Position numbers and translations under genes: made by a program
NCBI GenBank assembly: GCA_964640725.1
Contig: CAZXIJ010000017.1
Location: 24,593 to 88,592 of the forward strand
DNA: 64,000 bases
Reading direction: 5' to 3'
Origin: CALHVX01 sp964640725
GTDB lineage: Bacteria > Pseudomonadota > Gammaproteobacteria > Pseudomonadales > Azotimanducaceae
In this document: one piece after another, positions 34,160 to 41,919 of the stretch
How positions within the stretch are numbered: position 1 is the first letter of the stretch
Layout: every line of letters begins with the position of its first letter
Notes under the pieces: generated by a model
What the model was told of the DNA's origin: nothing
The model's database searches: none
What the model saw: only the letters and a program-made list of their open reading frames with translations

Positions 34160-35005
34160 ATGAGCGGGCGCTACGCGGTTATTGGCCATCCGATCGAGCA
34201 CTCCCGCTCGCCGGAAATCCATGCGGCCTTCGCGGCTCAGTTTGGCATCGACCTCGTGTACGACCGCCGCGCCGCGGAGCCGGGCACCTTTGCTGCCAGC
34301 GCGCGAGCGTTTTTCGATGCGGGAGGTCTTGGACTGAACGTGACCGTGCCTTTCAAAGGCGATGCTTACCGCTGGGTCGATGACCGCAGTGCCGCTGCCG
34401 AAGCCGCCGAGGCGGTCAACACGATCGTTCCTGGGCCCGGCGGAGCGACGGGACACAACACCGACGGGCCCGGTCTGGTCGCTGATCTTCTTGAAGGTTG
34501 CGGGGTTGCCCTGCGGGGCGCGCGGATTTTGCTGCTCGGAGCCGGTGGCGCTGCGGCCGGGGTACTGGCCCCGCTGCTGGCCGAGGCCCCGGCGCAGCTG
34601 GTGCTGGCCAACCGCACAGTGCCCCGGGCGGCCGACCTTGCGCGCCGCTTTCCCGGGGTTGAGGCCTGTCCCTTCTCGGCCCTGCAGAGCGGCTTCGACC
34701 TGGTGATCAACGGCACCGCCATTGGCCTGCAGGGCGATGCGGCAGATTTCCGGCGCCATCTCCCGGACGGGCTGCTCGAAGGGTCCTTCGCCTACGACAT
34801 GCTGTACGGTCCAAAAGCGGGCTTCGGCGCCTTCGCGCGGCAGCAGGGGGCAACCGGCAGCGCCGATGGCCTGGGCATGTTGGTGGAGCAGGCCGCCGGG
34901 GCATTCACGCTCTGGCATGGCCGATGCCCGGATACTGCGCCGGTGATTGCGGCGCTGCGGGAGCTCGACGCCCCTGACTCTGACCGGAGCCTTGACCATG
35001 AGTGA
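34160..35005 (+). CDS. aroE: Shikimate dehydrogenase (NADP+)
   Basis: Reduces 3-dehydroshikimate to shikimate in aromatic amino acid synthesis. The ATG at 34160, preceded by GGAG, gives 281 residues (MSGRYAVIGHPIEHSRSPEI). The substrate motif SRSP is at the N-terminus. LNVTVPFKGDAY carries the catalytic lysine and HNTDGPGL the paired aspartate. The NADP-binding loop is LLLGAGGAAAGVLAPL. It starts 17 bases after dprA and overlaps the following zinc-ribbon gene by 8 bases. Confidence 0.96.
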   Translation: MSGRYAVIGHPIEHSRSPEIHAAFAAQFGIDLVYDRRAAEPGTFAASARAFFDAGGLGLNVTVPFKGDAYRWVDDRSAAAEAAEAVNTIVPGPGGATGHNTDGPGLVADLLEGCGVALRGARILLLGAGGAAAGVLAPLLAEAPAQLVLANRTVPRAADLARRFPGVEACPFSALQSGFDLVINGTAIGLQGDAADFRRHLPDGLLEGSFAYDMLYGPKAGFGAFARQQGATGSADGLGMLVEQAAGAFTLWHGRCPDTAPVIAALRELDAPDSDRSLDHE

Positions 35006-35312
35006 CCAGCCGCCGGCCGACGACGAGCCGCCCGTACTGGTGAAGAAGCGCTTCATCGCCGGCGCCGTGTGTCCGGAGTGCCGGGCCGAGGACCGGCTGC
35101 GGGTGGACTATCTGCGGGCCGGAACCCTGGAATATCAGGAGCGCCACTGCGTGGCGTGCGGCTTTGCCGATCGCTCTGAGGCCCCAGCGCGCGGCGCCGA
35201 TGTGCTGCCGCGGATACGCCGGGGCCGGCAGGCGAGCGACAGCGCTCCCCAGGTGGTCCGGATTCTCGATCCTGATGCCGAAGACGGGAATCCTGCCGCC
35301 AAAAAGGTCTGA
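34998..35312 (+). CDS. YheV-type zinc-ribbon protein
   Basis: Small putative metal-binding protein of 104 residues from the ATG at 34998 (MSDQPPADDEPPVLVKKRFI). Two CXXC pairs, CPEC and CVAC, about 32 residues apart form a likely zinc ribbon. The pattern KKRFIAGAVCPECRAEDRLR matches the YheV/DUF2387 family of unknown function. It overlaps the aroE end by 8 bases and is probably translated from the same message. The C-terminal tail is acidic and probably disordered. Confidence 0.85.
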   Translation: MSDQPPADDEPPVLVKKRFIAGAVCPECRAEDRLRVDYLRAGTLEYQERHCVACGFADRSEAPARGADVLPRIRRGRQASDSAPQVVRILDPDAEDGNPAAKKV

Positions 35313-35393
35313 TTCGGGCCTTGACTTTCGGGCATTTTGTGCGCTGCGCAAATTGCCCTGCCGTTCATCGCAAAACGGTTATAAAGCGTTGAA

Positions 35394-35420
35394 AAATTGA
35401 GTGTTTATACCGCTCAATTT
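35394..35420. other. AT-rich inverted repeat upstream of the oxidase promoter
   Basis: AAATTGAG (35394-35401) and CTCAATTT (35413-35420) form a perfect 8-bp stem with an 11-base loop, ending 13 bases before the -35 element. It may terminate transcription from aroE-yheV or serve as an operator. Confidence 0.5.
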
Positions 35421-35433
35421 CACCTGGCCTTTA

Positions 35434-35461
35434 TTGAGATTACGCGCTGCACTGATATAAT
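35434..35461 (+). promoter_or_regulatory. Sigma-70-type promoter of the cytochrome oxidase operon
   Basis: TTGAGA (35434-35439), a 16-base spacer and a perfect TATAAT (35456-35461) form a strong promoter. Transcription should start near 35468, leaving about 240 bases before coxB. Confidence 0.8.
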
Positions 35462-35467
35462 TCCGCC

Positions 35468-35633
35468 GCTTTTTCGCAGCCCCACCAGTCAACTCAGGGG
35501 CGCCAGCACCCGGTCGGTGCATTGGCGGCGGGCCGCGAAAAAGCCGGATGGCCAGGATCTCAAAGCGCCACTGCGGGAGCACCTTCGACGCGTCAGCGGA
35601 CGCAGCCCCCCACCGCCTCATCGCAGGCGGGTG
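35468..35633 (+). ncRNA. Predicted structured 5' leader of coxB (candidate regulatory RNA)
   Basis: GCTTTTTCGC (35468-35477) and GCGAAAAAGC (35535-35544) are a perfect 10-base inverted repeat. Inside it GCACC (35506-35510) and GGTGC (35516-35520) form a second hairpin. Further on CCGCCT (35613-35618) and AGGCGG (35625-35630) form a third, extendable by CAC/GTG with one bulge and followed by CTTTACTT. The arrangement suggests a folded leader with an attenuator-like end. No known riboswitch class was recognised. Confidence 0.4.
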
Positions 35634-35709
35634 CTTTACTTGATATGAGCTAAAACCTTTTTGCGACGTTTGATTGGTGTCGGGCTGCGAAAGCGGTTCG
35701 AGAAACAGT

Positions 35710-36882
35710 ATGAGAAAGCGATTGAAGACCCTCACCAGCAAGATAAGTCCTCGCGGCGCCGCCGTCTCAGCGCTGGCGAGCATCGCCGGCCTCGTGGCCA
35801 GCGGCACGGTGTGGGCCGACGAACTCAACATGACCCGCGGCGTCACGGATATCAGCGCCAAGGTCTACGATCTGCACATGCTGATCTTCGGCATCTGCTG
35901 CGTGATCGGCTTCGTTGTGTTCGGTCTGATCTTTTACTCAGTCCTTCAACACCGCAAGTCCAACGGTGCCGTGCCGGCGACCTTCCACGAAAGCACCAAG
36001 ATGGAATTGGCATGGACGATCGTCCCGACCTTGATCCTGGTGGGCATGGCCGTGCCGGCGACCGACCTGCTGATTGACATGTACGACACCGGTGGCGAAG
36101 ACCTGACCGTCGAAGTGCGCGGCTACCAATGGAAGTGGCAGTACAAGTACCTCGACGACGACATGAACCAGACCTTCGACTTCTTCAGCAACATGGCGAC
36201 GTCCAAGTCTGAAATCGAAGGCCGGAGCGCCAAGGGCGAAAACTACCTGTTGGAAGTCGACAAGCCCCTGCGGATTCCGGTGAATCGCAAGGTGCGCTTC
36301 CTGGTAACGGCCGAAGACGTCATTCATGCGTTCTGGGTACCCGAGTTCGGAATCAAGCGCGACGCCGTGCCGGGCATCATCAACGACATCTGGGCGATCG
36401 TGCCGGAGCCGGGCATTTACCGCGGCCAGTGCACGGAGCTGTGCGGCAAGGACCACGGCTTCATGCCGATCGTGGTCGAAGCGCTGCCGCAGGCGGAGTA
36501 CGACGCCTGGTATCAGGGCCAGATCGAAGCCGCCGAAGTCCGCAAGGCCGCCCTGTCCAAGACTTTCACCAACGAAGAGCTGATGGCCGAAGGCGAACAG
36601 GTCTATGGCACCTTTTGCGCCAGCTGTCACCAGGTGAACGGCCAGGGCCTGCCCCCGGTGTTCCCCTCGCTGGTGGGCTCGGACATTGTTAAGGGATCCA
36701 AGGAAGGTCACATCGAGATCATCCTCAACGGCGTCGCCGGTACCGCCATGCAGGCGTTCGGCAAGCAGCTCGACGCCGCGCAAATCGCGGCGGTCACCCA
36801 CTACGAGCGCAACAGCTGGGGCAACGCCATGGGCGACGTCACGCAGCCGCGCGACGTGGTCAAGGTTGCCGACAGCCAGTAG
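35710..36882 (+). CDS. coxB: Cytochrome c oxidase subunit II with fused cytochrome c domain
   Basis: Electron-entry subunit of an aa3/caa3-type oxidase. The ATG at 35710 gives 390 residues with a signal-like N-terminus and two membrane helices (about residues 55-78 and 98-122). The binuclear copper site has His206, then Cys241, Glu243, Cys245, His249 and Met252 in GQCTELCGKDHGFM. A C-terminal cytochrome c domain follows, with heme motif CASCH at residues 303-307 and a likely axial Met in GTAMQAFGKQ. It is the first gene of the operon, as in Pseudomonas. Confidence 0.96.
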   Translation: MRKRLKTLTSKISPRGAAVSALASIAGLVASGTVWADELNMTRGVTDISAKVYDLHMLIFGICCVIGFVVFGLIFYSVLQHRKSNGAVPATFHESTKMELAWTIVPTLILVGMAVPATDLLIDMYDTGGEDLTVEVRGYQWKWQYKYLDDDMNQTFDFFSNMATSKSEIEGRSAKGENYLLEVDKPLRIPVNRKVRFLVTAEDVIHAFWVPEFGIKRDAVPGIINDIWAIVPEPGIYRGQCTELCGKDHGFMPIVVEALPQAEYDAWYQGQIEAAEVRKAALSKTFTNEELMAEGEQVYGTFCASCHQVNGQGLPPVFPSLVGSDIVKGSKEGHIEIILNGVAGTAMQAFGKQLDAAQIAAVTHYERNSWGNAMGDVTQPRDVVKVADSQ

Positions 36883-36947
36883 ACAGAATTTGTAGATTCA
36901 ATGTGGTCCGGGTGTGGTTCCGGGCCCACAGGGAAAGGTAGAAAGTA

Positions 36948-38549
36948 ATGAGCGAAGTAATCGTAGGCCACGACGACCATCATGATCATGGTCCGGACAA
37001 GGGCATTGCCCGTTGGCTGTTCACCACCAACCACAAGGATATCGGCACCCTGTACCTGTGGTTCAGTTTTGCCATGTTCCTGACGGGCGGCGTGATGGCC
37101 CTGGTCATCCGCACGGAGCTGTTCCAGCCCGGGCTGCAGTTTGTCGACCCCGAGTTCTTCAACCAGATGACCACCAACCACGGTCTCATCATGGTATTCG
37201 GGGCGATCATGCCGGCCTTTGTGGGCCTTGCGAACTGGCTGATCCCCATGCAGGTGGGCGCCCCGGACATGGCGCTGCCGCGCATGAACAACCTGTCCTT
37301 CTGGATCCTGCCTTTCGCGTTCTCGATGATGATTTCGACGCTGTTCATGGAAGGCGGCGGCCCGAACTTCGGCTGGACCTTCTACGCGCCGCTGTCCACG
37401 ACCTACGCGCCCGACAGCGTGACCTTCTTCATCTTTGCCGTTCACCTGATGGGTGCCAGTTCCATCATGGGCTCCATCAACATCATCGCGACCATTCTCA
37501 ACATGCGCGCCCCGGGCATGACCTATATGAAAATGCCGCTGTTCGTCTGGACCTGGCTGATCACCGCCTACCTGCTGATCGCGGTGATGCCGGTCCTGGC
37601 TGGCGCCGTGACCATGATGCTGTTCGACATCCACTTCGGCACCAGCTTCTTCAGCGCGGCCGGCGGCGGTGACCCGGTCATGTTCCAGCACATCTTCTGG
37701 TTCTTCGGGCACCCCGAGGTCTACATCATGATCCTGCCGGCCTTCGGTATCGTCTCGGCAATCATCCCGACCTTTGCGCGCAAGCCGCTGTTCGGCTACG
37801 ACTCCATGGTGTACGCCACGGCGTCCATCGCCTTTCTGTCCTTTATTGTCTGGGCGCACCACATGTTTACCGTGGGCATGCCCCTGGCTGGCCAGCTGTT
37901 CTTTATGTACTCCACAATGCTCATTGCCGTGCCCACGGGCGTGAAGGTGTTCAACTGGGTGGCTACCATGTGGCGCGGGTCCATGACCTTCGAAACGCCC
38001 ATGCTGTTCTCTATCGCATTCGTGGTGTTGTTCACCATGGGCGGGTTCTCTGGCCTGATGCTCGCGATCACGCCGGTGGACTACCAGTACCACGACACCT
38101 ACTTTGTGGTGGCGCACTTCCACTATGTGCTGGTGCCGGGCGCGCTGTTCTCGATCATCGCCGCGGTGTACTTCTGGCTGCCCAAGTGGTGCGGCAACAT
38201 GTACAACGAAACCCTGGGCAAGCTGCACTTCTGGCTGAGCTTTGTGGGCGTGAACGTCACCTTCTTCCCGCAGCACTTCTCCGGGCTGGCGGGCATGCCG
38301 CGCCGGATTCCCGATTACGCACTGCAGTTTGCTGACTTCAACATGCTGTCGAGCATCGGCGCCTACATCTTCGGCTTCTCGCAGCTGCTGTTCCTGTACA
38401 TCGTGATTCACGCGATTCGGGCCGGCAAGCCAGCGACGGGCCGGGTCTGGGAGTCCGCGCACGGGCTGGAGTGGACGCTGCCGTCGCCGGCGCCGTACCA
38501 CAGCTTCACGCATCCGCCGAAGGTCAGCGACGCTGACGCGCACGCGTAA
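36948..38549 (+). CDS. coxA: Cytochrome c oxidase subunit I
   Basis: Catalytic subunit with heme a, heme a3 and CuB, reducing oxygen to water and pumping protons. It has 533 residues and twelve membrane helices. FFGHPEVYIMILPAFGIVS carries a CuB His, the D-channel Glu and the cross-linked Tyr, so it is an A1-type oxidase. WAHHMFTVGM holds the two further CuB His, and VAHFHYVLVPG the heme ligands. VPTGVKVFNW has the K-channel Lys. The N-terminus has an unusual short His/Asp stretch, GHDDHHDHG. It follows coxB by 65 bases. Confidence 0.98.
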   Translation: MSEVIVGHDDHHDHGPDKGIARWLFTTNHKDIGTLYLWFSFAMFLTGGVMALVIRTELFQPGLQFVDPEFFNQMTTNHGLIMVFGAIMPAFVGLANWLIPMQVGAPDMALPRMNNLSFWILPFAFSMMISTLFMEGGGPNFGWTFYAPLSTTYAPDSVTFFIFAVHLMGASSIMGSINIIATILNMRAPGMTYMKMPLFVWTWLITAYLLIAVMPVLAGAVTMMLFDIHFGTSFFSAAGGGDPVMFQHIFWFFGHPEVYIMILPAFGIVSAIIPTFARKPLFGYDSMVYATASIAFLSFIVWAHHMFTVGMPLAGQLFFMYSTMLIAVPTGVKVFNWVATMWRGSMTFETPMLFSIAFVVLFTMGGFSGLMLAITPVDYQYHDTYFVVAHFHYVLVPGALFSIIAAVYFWLPKWCGNMYNETLGKLHFWLSFVGVNVTFFPQHFSGLAGMPRRIPDYALQFADFNMLSSIGAYIFGFSQLLFLYIVIHAIRAGKPATGRVWESAHGLEWTLPSPAPYHSFTHPPKVSDADAHA

Positions 38550-38573
38550 GATTGCGAGGCAACGGGCACTAAC

Positions 38574-39203
38574 GTGACAGTACGCGGTACACAAAACGCC
38601 GACCGCGCAAAGGGCTTTTCTACCGTTGGCAAGCTGGTCTTGCTGACGGTGGGGATGTTCGGCTTCGCCTTCGCGCTGGTGCCCCTGTACAACCTGCTCT
38701 GTGACATCACCGGCCTGGGTGGCCGGACCGGTGGCCAGTACGAGTACGTTGCTGCCGATATGGCGGTCGACAAGGACCGGTTGGTCAAGGTGAATTTCAT
38801 CACCAACACCAACGGCGGCATGCCCTGGTCCTTCGGGTCAGAGAAAGGCGGCATGCGCGTGCATCCCGGCGAGCCACACACGGTCAACTTTTACGTCAAG
38901 AACCCGACGAACCGCATTATGGTCGGGCAGGCGGTGCCTTCCGTGGTGCCGGTGCGAGCGGCGGACATGTTTCACAAGACCGAGTGTTTCTGTTTCGAGC
39001 AGCAGGTGTTGATGCCTGGCGAAGAGATGGAAATGCCCATGCGGTTTATTGTTGGCCCGGAGCTGGCGCCAAATGTCGCTTCCATTTCGCTCAGCTACAC
39101 GCTGTTCGATGTGACCGACATGGCATCGGCTGATGTGATCGATGCCGCTGTGCGCGCCAAGGGGCAAGCGCAGGCAGGCCCGATAGAGACGAGCGAAGGC
39201 TAG
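38574..39203 (+). CDS. ctaG: Cytochrome c oxidase assembly protein CtaG (Cox11)
   Basis: Membrane-anchored copper chaperone that builds the CuB site of subunit I. It has 209 residues from the GTG at 38574. One membrane helix (about residues 20-43) is followed by a periplasmic immunoglobulin-like domain. The copper-binding CFCFEQQ motif is present in KTECFCFEQQVLMPGEEM. The position between coxA and coxC is standard. The ribosome site GAGGCAACGGG lies just upstream. Confidence 0.95.
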   Translation: MTVRGTQNADRAKGFSTVGKLVLLTVGMFGFAFALVPLYNLLCDITGLGGRTGGQYEYVAADMAVDKDRLVKVNFITNTNGGMPWSFGSEKGGMRVHPGEPHTVNFYVKNPTNRIMVGQAVPSVVPVRAADMFHKTECFCFEQQVLMPGEEMEMPMRFIVGPELAPNVASISLSYTLFDVTDMASADVIDAAVRAKGQAQAGPIETSEG

Positions 39204-39256
39204 CGCTGCTGCCTTCCACCCTGGATTACGAAAAAGAGACTTGAAGAGACGCACTC

Positions 39257-40174
39257 ATGGCGAATACCACCACTGACCCATCTGTCTATTACGTACCCCA
39301 TAACGGCTGGTACCCCGTCTGGCTGGCGGGATCGCTGTTCATGGTGGTGTTCGGGCTGGGAAGCTGGCTCAACGAGCTGAAGGGCGACGCCGGCGGCGTG
39401 CCGCTGATGATGGTGGTCGGCCTGCTGGGCACCTTTGCGATTCTCTACGCCTGGTTCGCCAAGGTCATTCAGGAGAACAGCGTTGGCCTTGCGAACGCCC
39501 AGCTGCGACGCTCTTACGTTTGGGGCATGGGCTGGTTCATCTTTTCCGAGGTGATGTTTTTCGCCGCGTTCTTTGGCGCGCTGTTCTACGCGCGAGTGCT
39601 GGCGGTGAGCTGGCTGGGCGGCGAAGGCGCCAAGGGCATTACCGGCGATTACCTGTGGCCGGATTTCTCTTCCGAATGGCCAGTCATGTCCAACCCTGAC
39701 GAAGCGCGCTTTCAGGGACCTGGCGAGAGCATGGAAGCACCGGGACTGACCAGCTGGGGCACCTATCTGCCGTTCTGGAACACGGTCATTCTGTTGGCTT
39801 CCAGCGTGACCGTGCACATGGCGCACACCGCCATCAAGAACAAGGCGCGATCTGCGCTGATCGCCTGGCTGGGTGTCACCTGCGCGCTGGGTGTCGTTTT
39901 CCTGATCCTGCAGGTCGAGGAATACATTCACGCCTACAACGAGCTTGGCCTGACCCTGGAAAGCGGTATTTACGGGTCGACCTTCTTTCTGCTGACCGGC
40001 TTTCACGGTTTCCACGTCACGCTCGGCACAATTATTCTGTTGGTGCAGCTGTTCCGCTCGATCAAGGGCCACTTCATGCCCGACGACTGCTTCGGATTTG
40101 AGGCGGCGAGCTGGTACTGGCACTTCGTCGATGTGGTGTGGGTCTGCCTGTTCCTGTTCGTGTACGTCTTCTGA
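39257..40174 (+). CDS. coxC: Cytochrome c oxidase subunit III
   Basis: Seven-helix structural subunit that stabilises subunit I and supports proton uptake. It has 305 residues. The N-terminus contains YYVPHNGWYPVWLAGSLFMV, and the C-terminal segment WYWHFVDVVWVCLFLFVYVF is an excellent family match. GFHGFHVTLGTIIL holds the lipid-binding region. It follows ctaG by 53 bases and converges on a DUF2909 gene 39 bases away. Confidence 0.97.
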   Translation: MANTTTDPSVYYVPHNGWYPVWLAGSLFMVVFGLGSWLNELKGDAGGVPLMMVVGLLGTFAILYAWFAKVIQENSVGLANAQLRRSYVWGMGWFIFSEVMFFAAFFGALFYARVLAVSWLGGEGAKGITGDYLWPDFSSEWPVMSNPDEARFQGPGESMEAPGLTSWGTYLPFWNTVILLASSVTVHMAHTAIKNKARSALIAWLGVTCALGVVFLILQVEEYIHAYNELGLTLESGIYGSTFFLLTGFHGFHVTLGTIILLVQLFRSIKGHFMPDDCFGFEAASWYWHFVDVVWVCLFLFVYVF

Positions 40175-40213
40175 AGCAGGCGCAGAGCGGCAGTTGCGAA
40201 AAGGCGCGCGGTC

Positions 40214-40513
40214 CTAGCGGGGCGCGCTCAGGTCAACGAGCTGTTGCGCGTCGCGGACGCCGTCTGGCGCTGCTGATTCGGTGACGGGCACCCGGTTGTG
40301 CCAAGGCGCTTTGGTGCCGATGCGTAGCTGGCCCGTGTAGAAGCCGTAAAACAGCGTCGCCAGCAGCGCGGAAGCCAGGCTGATCCTGACGCCCAGAGCG
40401 TACAGCGTCCGTTTGGAGTTTTGCCGGTCGCTGTCCTGAAACAGAAAGACGAGGCCGCTGAACAGACTGAGCAGCACGCCGATGAGCAAGACGACGATGA
40501 GTGGCTTGAGCAT
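40214..40513 (-). CDS. DUF2909 small twin-helix membrane protein
   Basis: Protein of 99 residues with two hydrophobic segments (MLKPLIVVLLIGVLLSLFSG onward and ISLASALLATLFYGFYTGQL). It matches the DUF2909 family, whose members usually lie beside coxC and the SURF1 gene on the opposite strand, exactly as here. Function is unknown; a role in oxidase assembly is inferred from context. It diverges from SURF1 with 57 bases between starts. Confidence 0.85.
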   Translation of the reverse strand: MLKPLIVVLLIGVLLSLFSGLVFLFQDSDRQNSKRTLYALGVRISLASALLATLFYGFYTGQLRIGTKAPWHNRVPVTESAAPDGVRDAQQLVDLSAPR

Positions 40514-40570
40514 TGGGGAGTTCGGGGCAGGGATTCAGTGCTATTGCACTCCCAGACCGGTGAATTGTGT

Positions 40571-41344
40571 ATGAACCAACCTGGCGCCCAATCTGGCGCG
40601 AAAGGCTTTGCCCCGGGTTGGCGGATGACGGCTTTCGTTGTGCTCACGCTACCAGTGCTTTGCGGCCTGGGGGTATGGCAGCTGCAGCGGGCGGCGCAAA
40701 AAGACGCGCTGTACGAGGCTTACCTGGAGCGATCCGGCGCCCTCCCGGAATCGGCGGCGGCCCTGGGTCTTGCGGCCGGTATGAACGCGCTGCCGGCGGC
40801 TGCGGAGTTTGCGCGGCTTCGGCTGCAGGGCAGCTATCGGCCTGGTGAGTACTACCTGATCGACAATCAGGTCCGGGACCGCGCAGTGGGCTACTCAGTG
40901 CTGCAGCGCTTTCGGGATGCGGACGGCACGATCTGGCTGGTACGCCGCGGCTTTGTCGCCAGTGCCGGTCCCCGGGGCCACTTGCCCGAAGTGCCGGCGC
41001 CCACCGGCCCGCAGGTGATCCTCGCGGTGGTCTGGCCCGATACCGGGCTGGTTCCGTTGCTGCAGTCAGAGCCCGAAGACGATGGCTGGCCGCGATTGCG
41101 TCAACGGGTGGACCTGGCTGTCATGGCCGGGCGTGATCCTCGCACGGTGCCGGCGGAGCTGCGGCTGGAGAGCGGGCAGCCCGGGGTGCTTGAGCCGCCG
41201 GTGCTCAACTTTCCGAGCGGGGCAGATCGACATCGGGGCTATGCCGTGCAGTGGTTTGCGCTTGCCGCGGTGTTGATAGCGGGTTTTGTAGTATTTGGTT
41301 CGCGCTCGGGGAGAGCGCAGCGGAGTGAGAGCAGAACGTCATGA
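40571..41344 (+). CDS. SURF1 family oxidase assembly protein
   Basis: Inner-membrane factor that assists heme a insertion into subunit I. The ATG at 40571 gives 257 residues (MNQPGAQSGAKGFAPGWRMT). There are two membrane helices near the ends, with a periplasmic domain between. LTLPVLCGLGVWQLQRAAQK and the terminal HRGYAVQWFALAAVLIAG are family signatures. The open frame reaches back to 40421 but that part overlaps the divergent DUF2909 gene. The end overlaps the next gene by 4 bases (ATGA). Confidence 0.93.
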   Translation: MNQPGAQSGAKGFAPGWRMTAFVVLTLPVLCGLGVWQLQRAAQKDALYEAYLERSGALPESAAALGLAAGMNALPAAAEFARLRLQGSYRPGEYYLIDNQVRDRAVGYSVLQRFRDADGTIWLVRRGFVASAGPRGHLPEVPAPTGPQVILAVVWPDTGLVPLLQSEPEDDGWPRLRQRVDLAVMAGRDPRTVPAELRLESGQPGVLEPPVLNFPSGADRHRGYAVQWFALAAVLIAGFVVFGSRSGRAQRSESRTS

Positions 41345-41904
41345 ACGAAACAGCATCAGCCGAGGCCCGGACCCAGCGGCGGAACCGCCTGCAGCTTGCG
41401 GGCATTTTCGCGATCGCGATGTTCAGCCTTGGCCTGTCCTATTTTCTGTTTTTCTCCGCGCAGGACGGCGGCGTCTGGGGCACCACGAACGAAGGCGAAT
41501 GGGTCCAGCCAGCCGTGGCGGTTGAGACCCTGCCGCTGGTCAAGGCAGACGGCAGCGCCGTTGCGGCGTCAGCGCATTGGTGGCTGTGGGTCGTGACCGA
41601 CGGCCCCTGCGACGCCGTTTGCGACAGCGCTGTGCACGAGATGCGGCAGCTGCACGTGCTGCTCAACAAAGAGGCGGATCGGGTCCGCCGCGCGCTGGTC
41701 GCGCCGGACGCTGGCAGCGTGACGCTGCGAGAGGCCTTTCCCAACCTGGCTCGCTGGCGCCTGGACGCTCCCGGCGCCCTGGCCGCCGGCATCTACGTGA
41801 TCGATCCCCTGGGCAACCTGGTGTTTCGCTATCCGGTGAACAGTGCCGGCAAGCCGGTGCTGAAAGACCTGAAGCGCCTGCTTAAAGTTTCCCAGATCGG
41901 TTAG
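41341..41904 (+). CDS. Oxidase-cluster membrane protein with SCO-like CX3C fold
   Basis: Conserved but unnamed gene of the gammaproteobacterial oxidase cluster. It has 187 residues, with one N-terminal membrane helix (about 18-39) and a periplasmic domain. That domain looks like a thioredoxin/SCO fold: WLWVVTDGPCDAVCDSAVHE has CX3C at Cys90 and Cys94, and GIYVIDPLGNLVFRYP aligns with the SCO strand. The metal-binding His of SCO (DHTGN) is replaced by Pro156 (DPLGN). A thiol-disulfide or structural role is more likely than copper binding. It is coupled to SURF1 by ATGA. Confidence 0.8.
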   Translation: MNETASAEARTQRRNRLQLAGIFAIAMFSLGLSYFLFFSAQDGGVWGTTNEGEWVQPAVAVETLPLVKADGSAVAASAHWWLWVVTDGPCDAVCDSAVHEMRQLHVLLNKEADRVRRALVAPDAGSVTLREAFPNLARWRLDAPGALAAGIYVIDPLGNLVFRYPVNSAGKPVLKDLKRLLKVSQIG

Positions 41905-41919
41905 GGGCGGCCGCAAACC

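Larger units (their letters stand above)
35313..35709 (+). other. Intergenic region and long leader upstream of the oxidase operon
   Basis: No gene is visible in these 397 bases. It contains a copy of the 16-base string shared with the def/LysM region (35346-35361), an AT-rich inverted repeat, a strong promoter at 35434-35461 and a predicted leader of about 240 bases with several complementary arms. It is richer in A and T before the promoter than the coding regions around it. Confidence 0.75.

Noticed and set aside
36801..38594. Minus-strand frame of 597 codons opposite coxA
   Set aside because: Antisense shadow of subunit I with a low-complexity His/Arg/Glu-rich composition.
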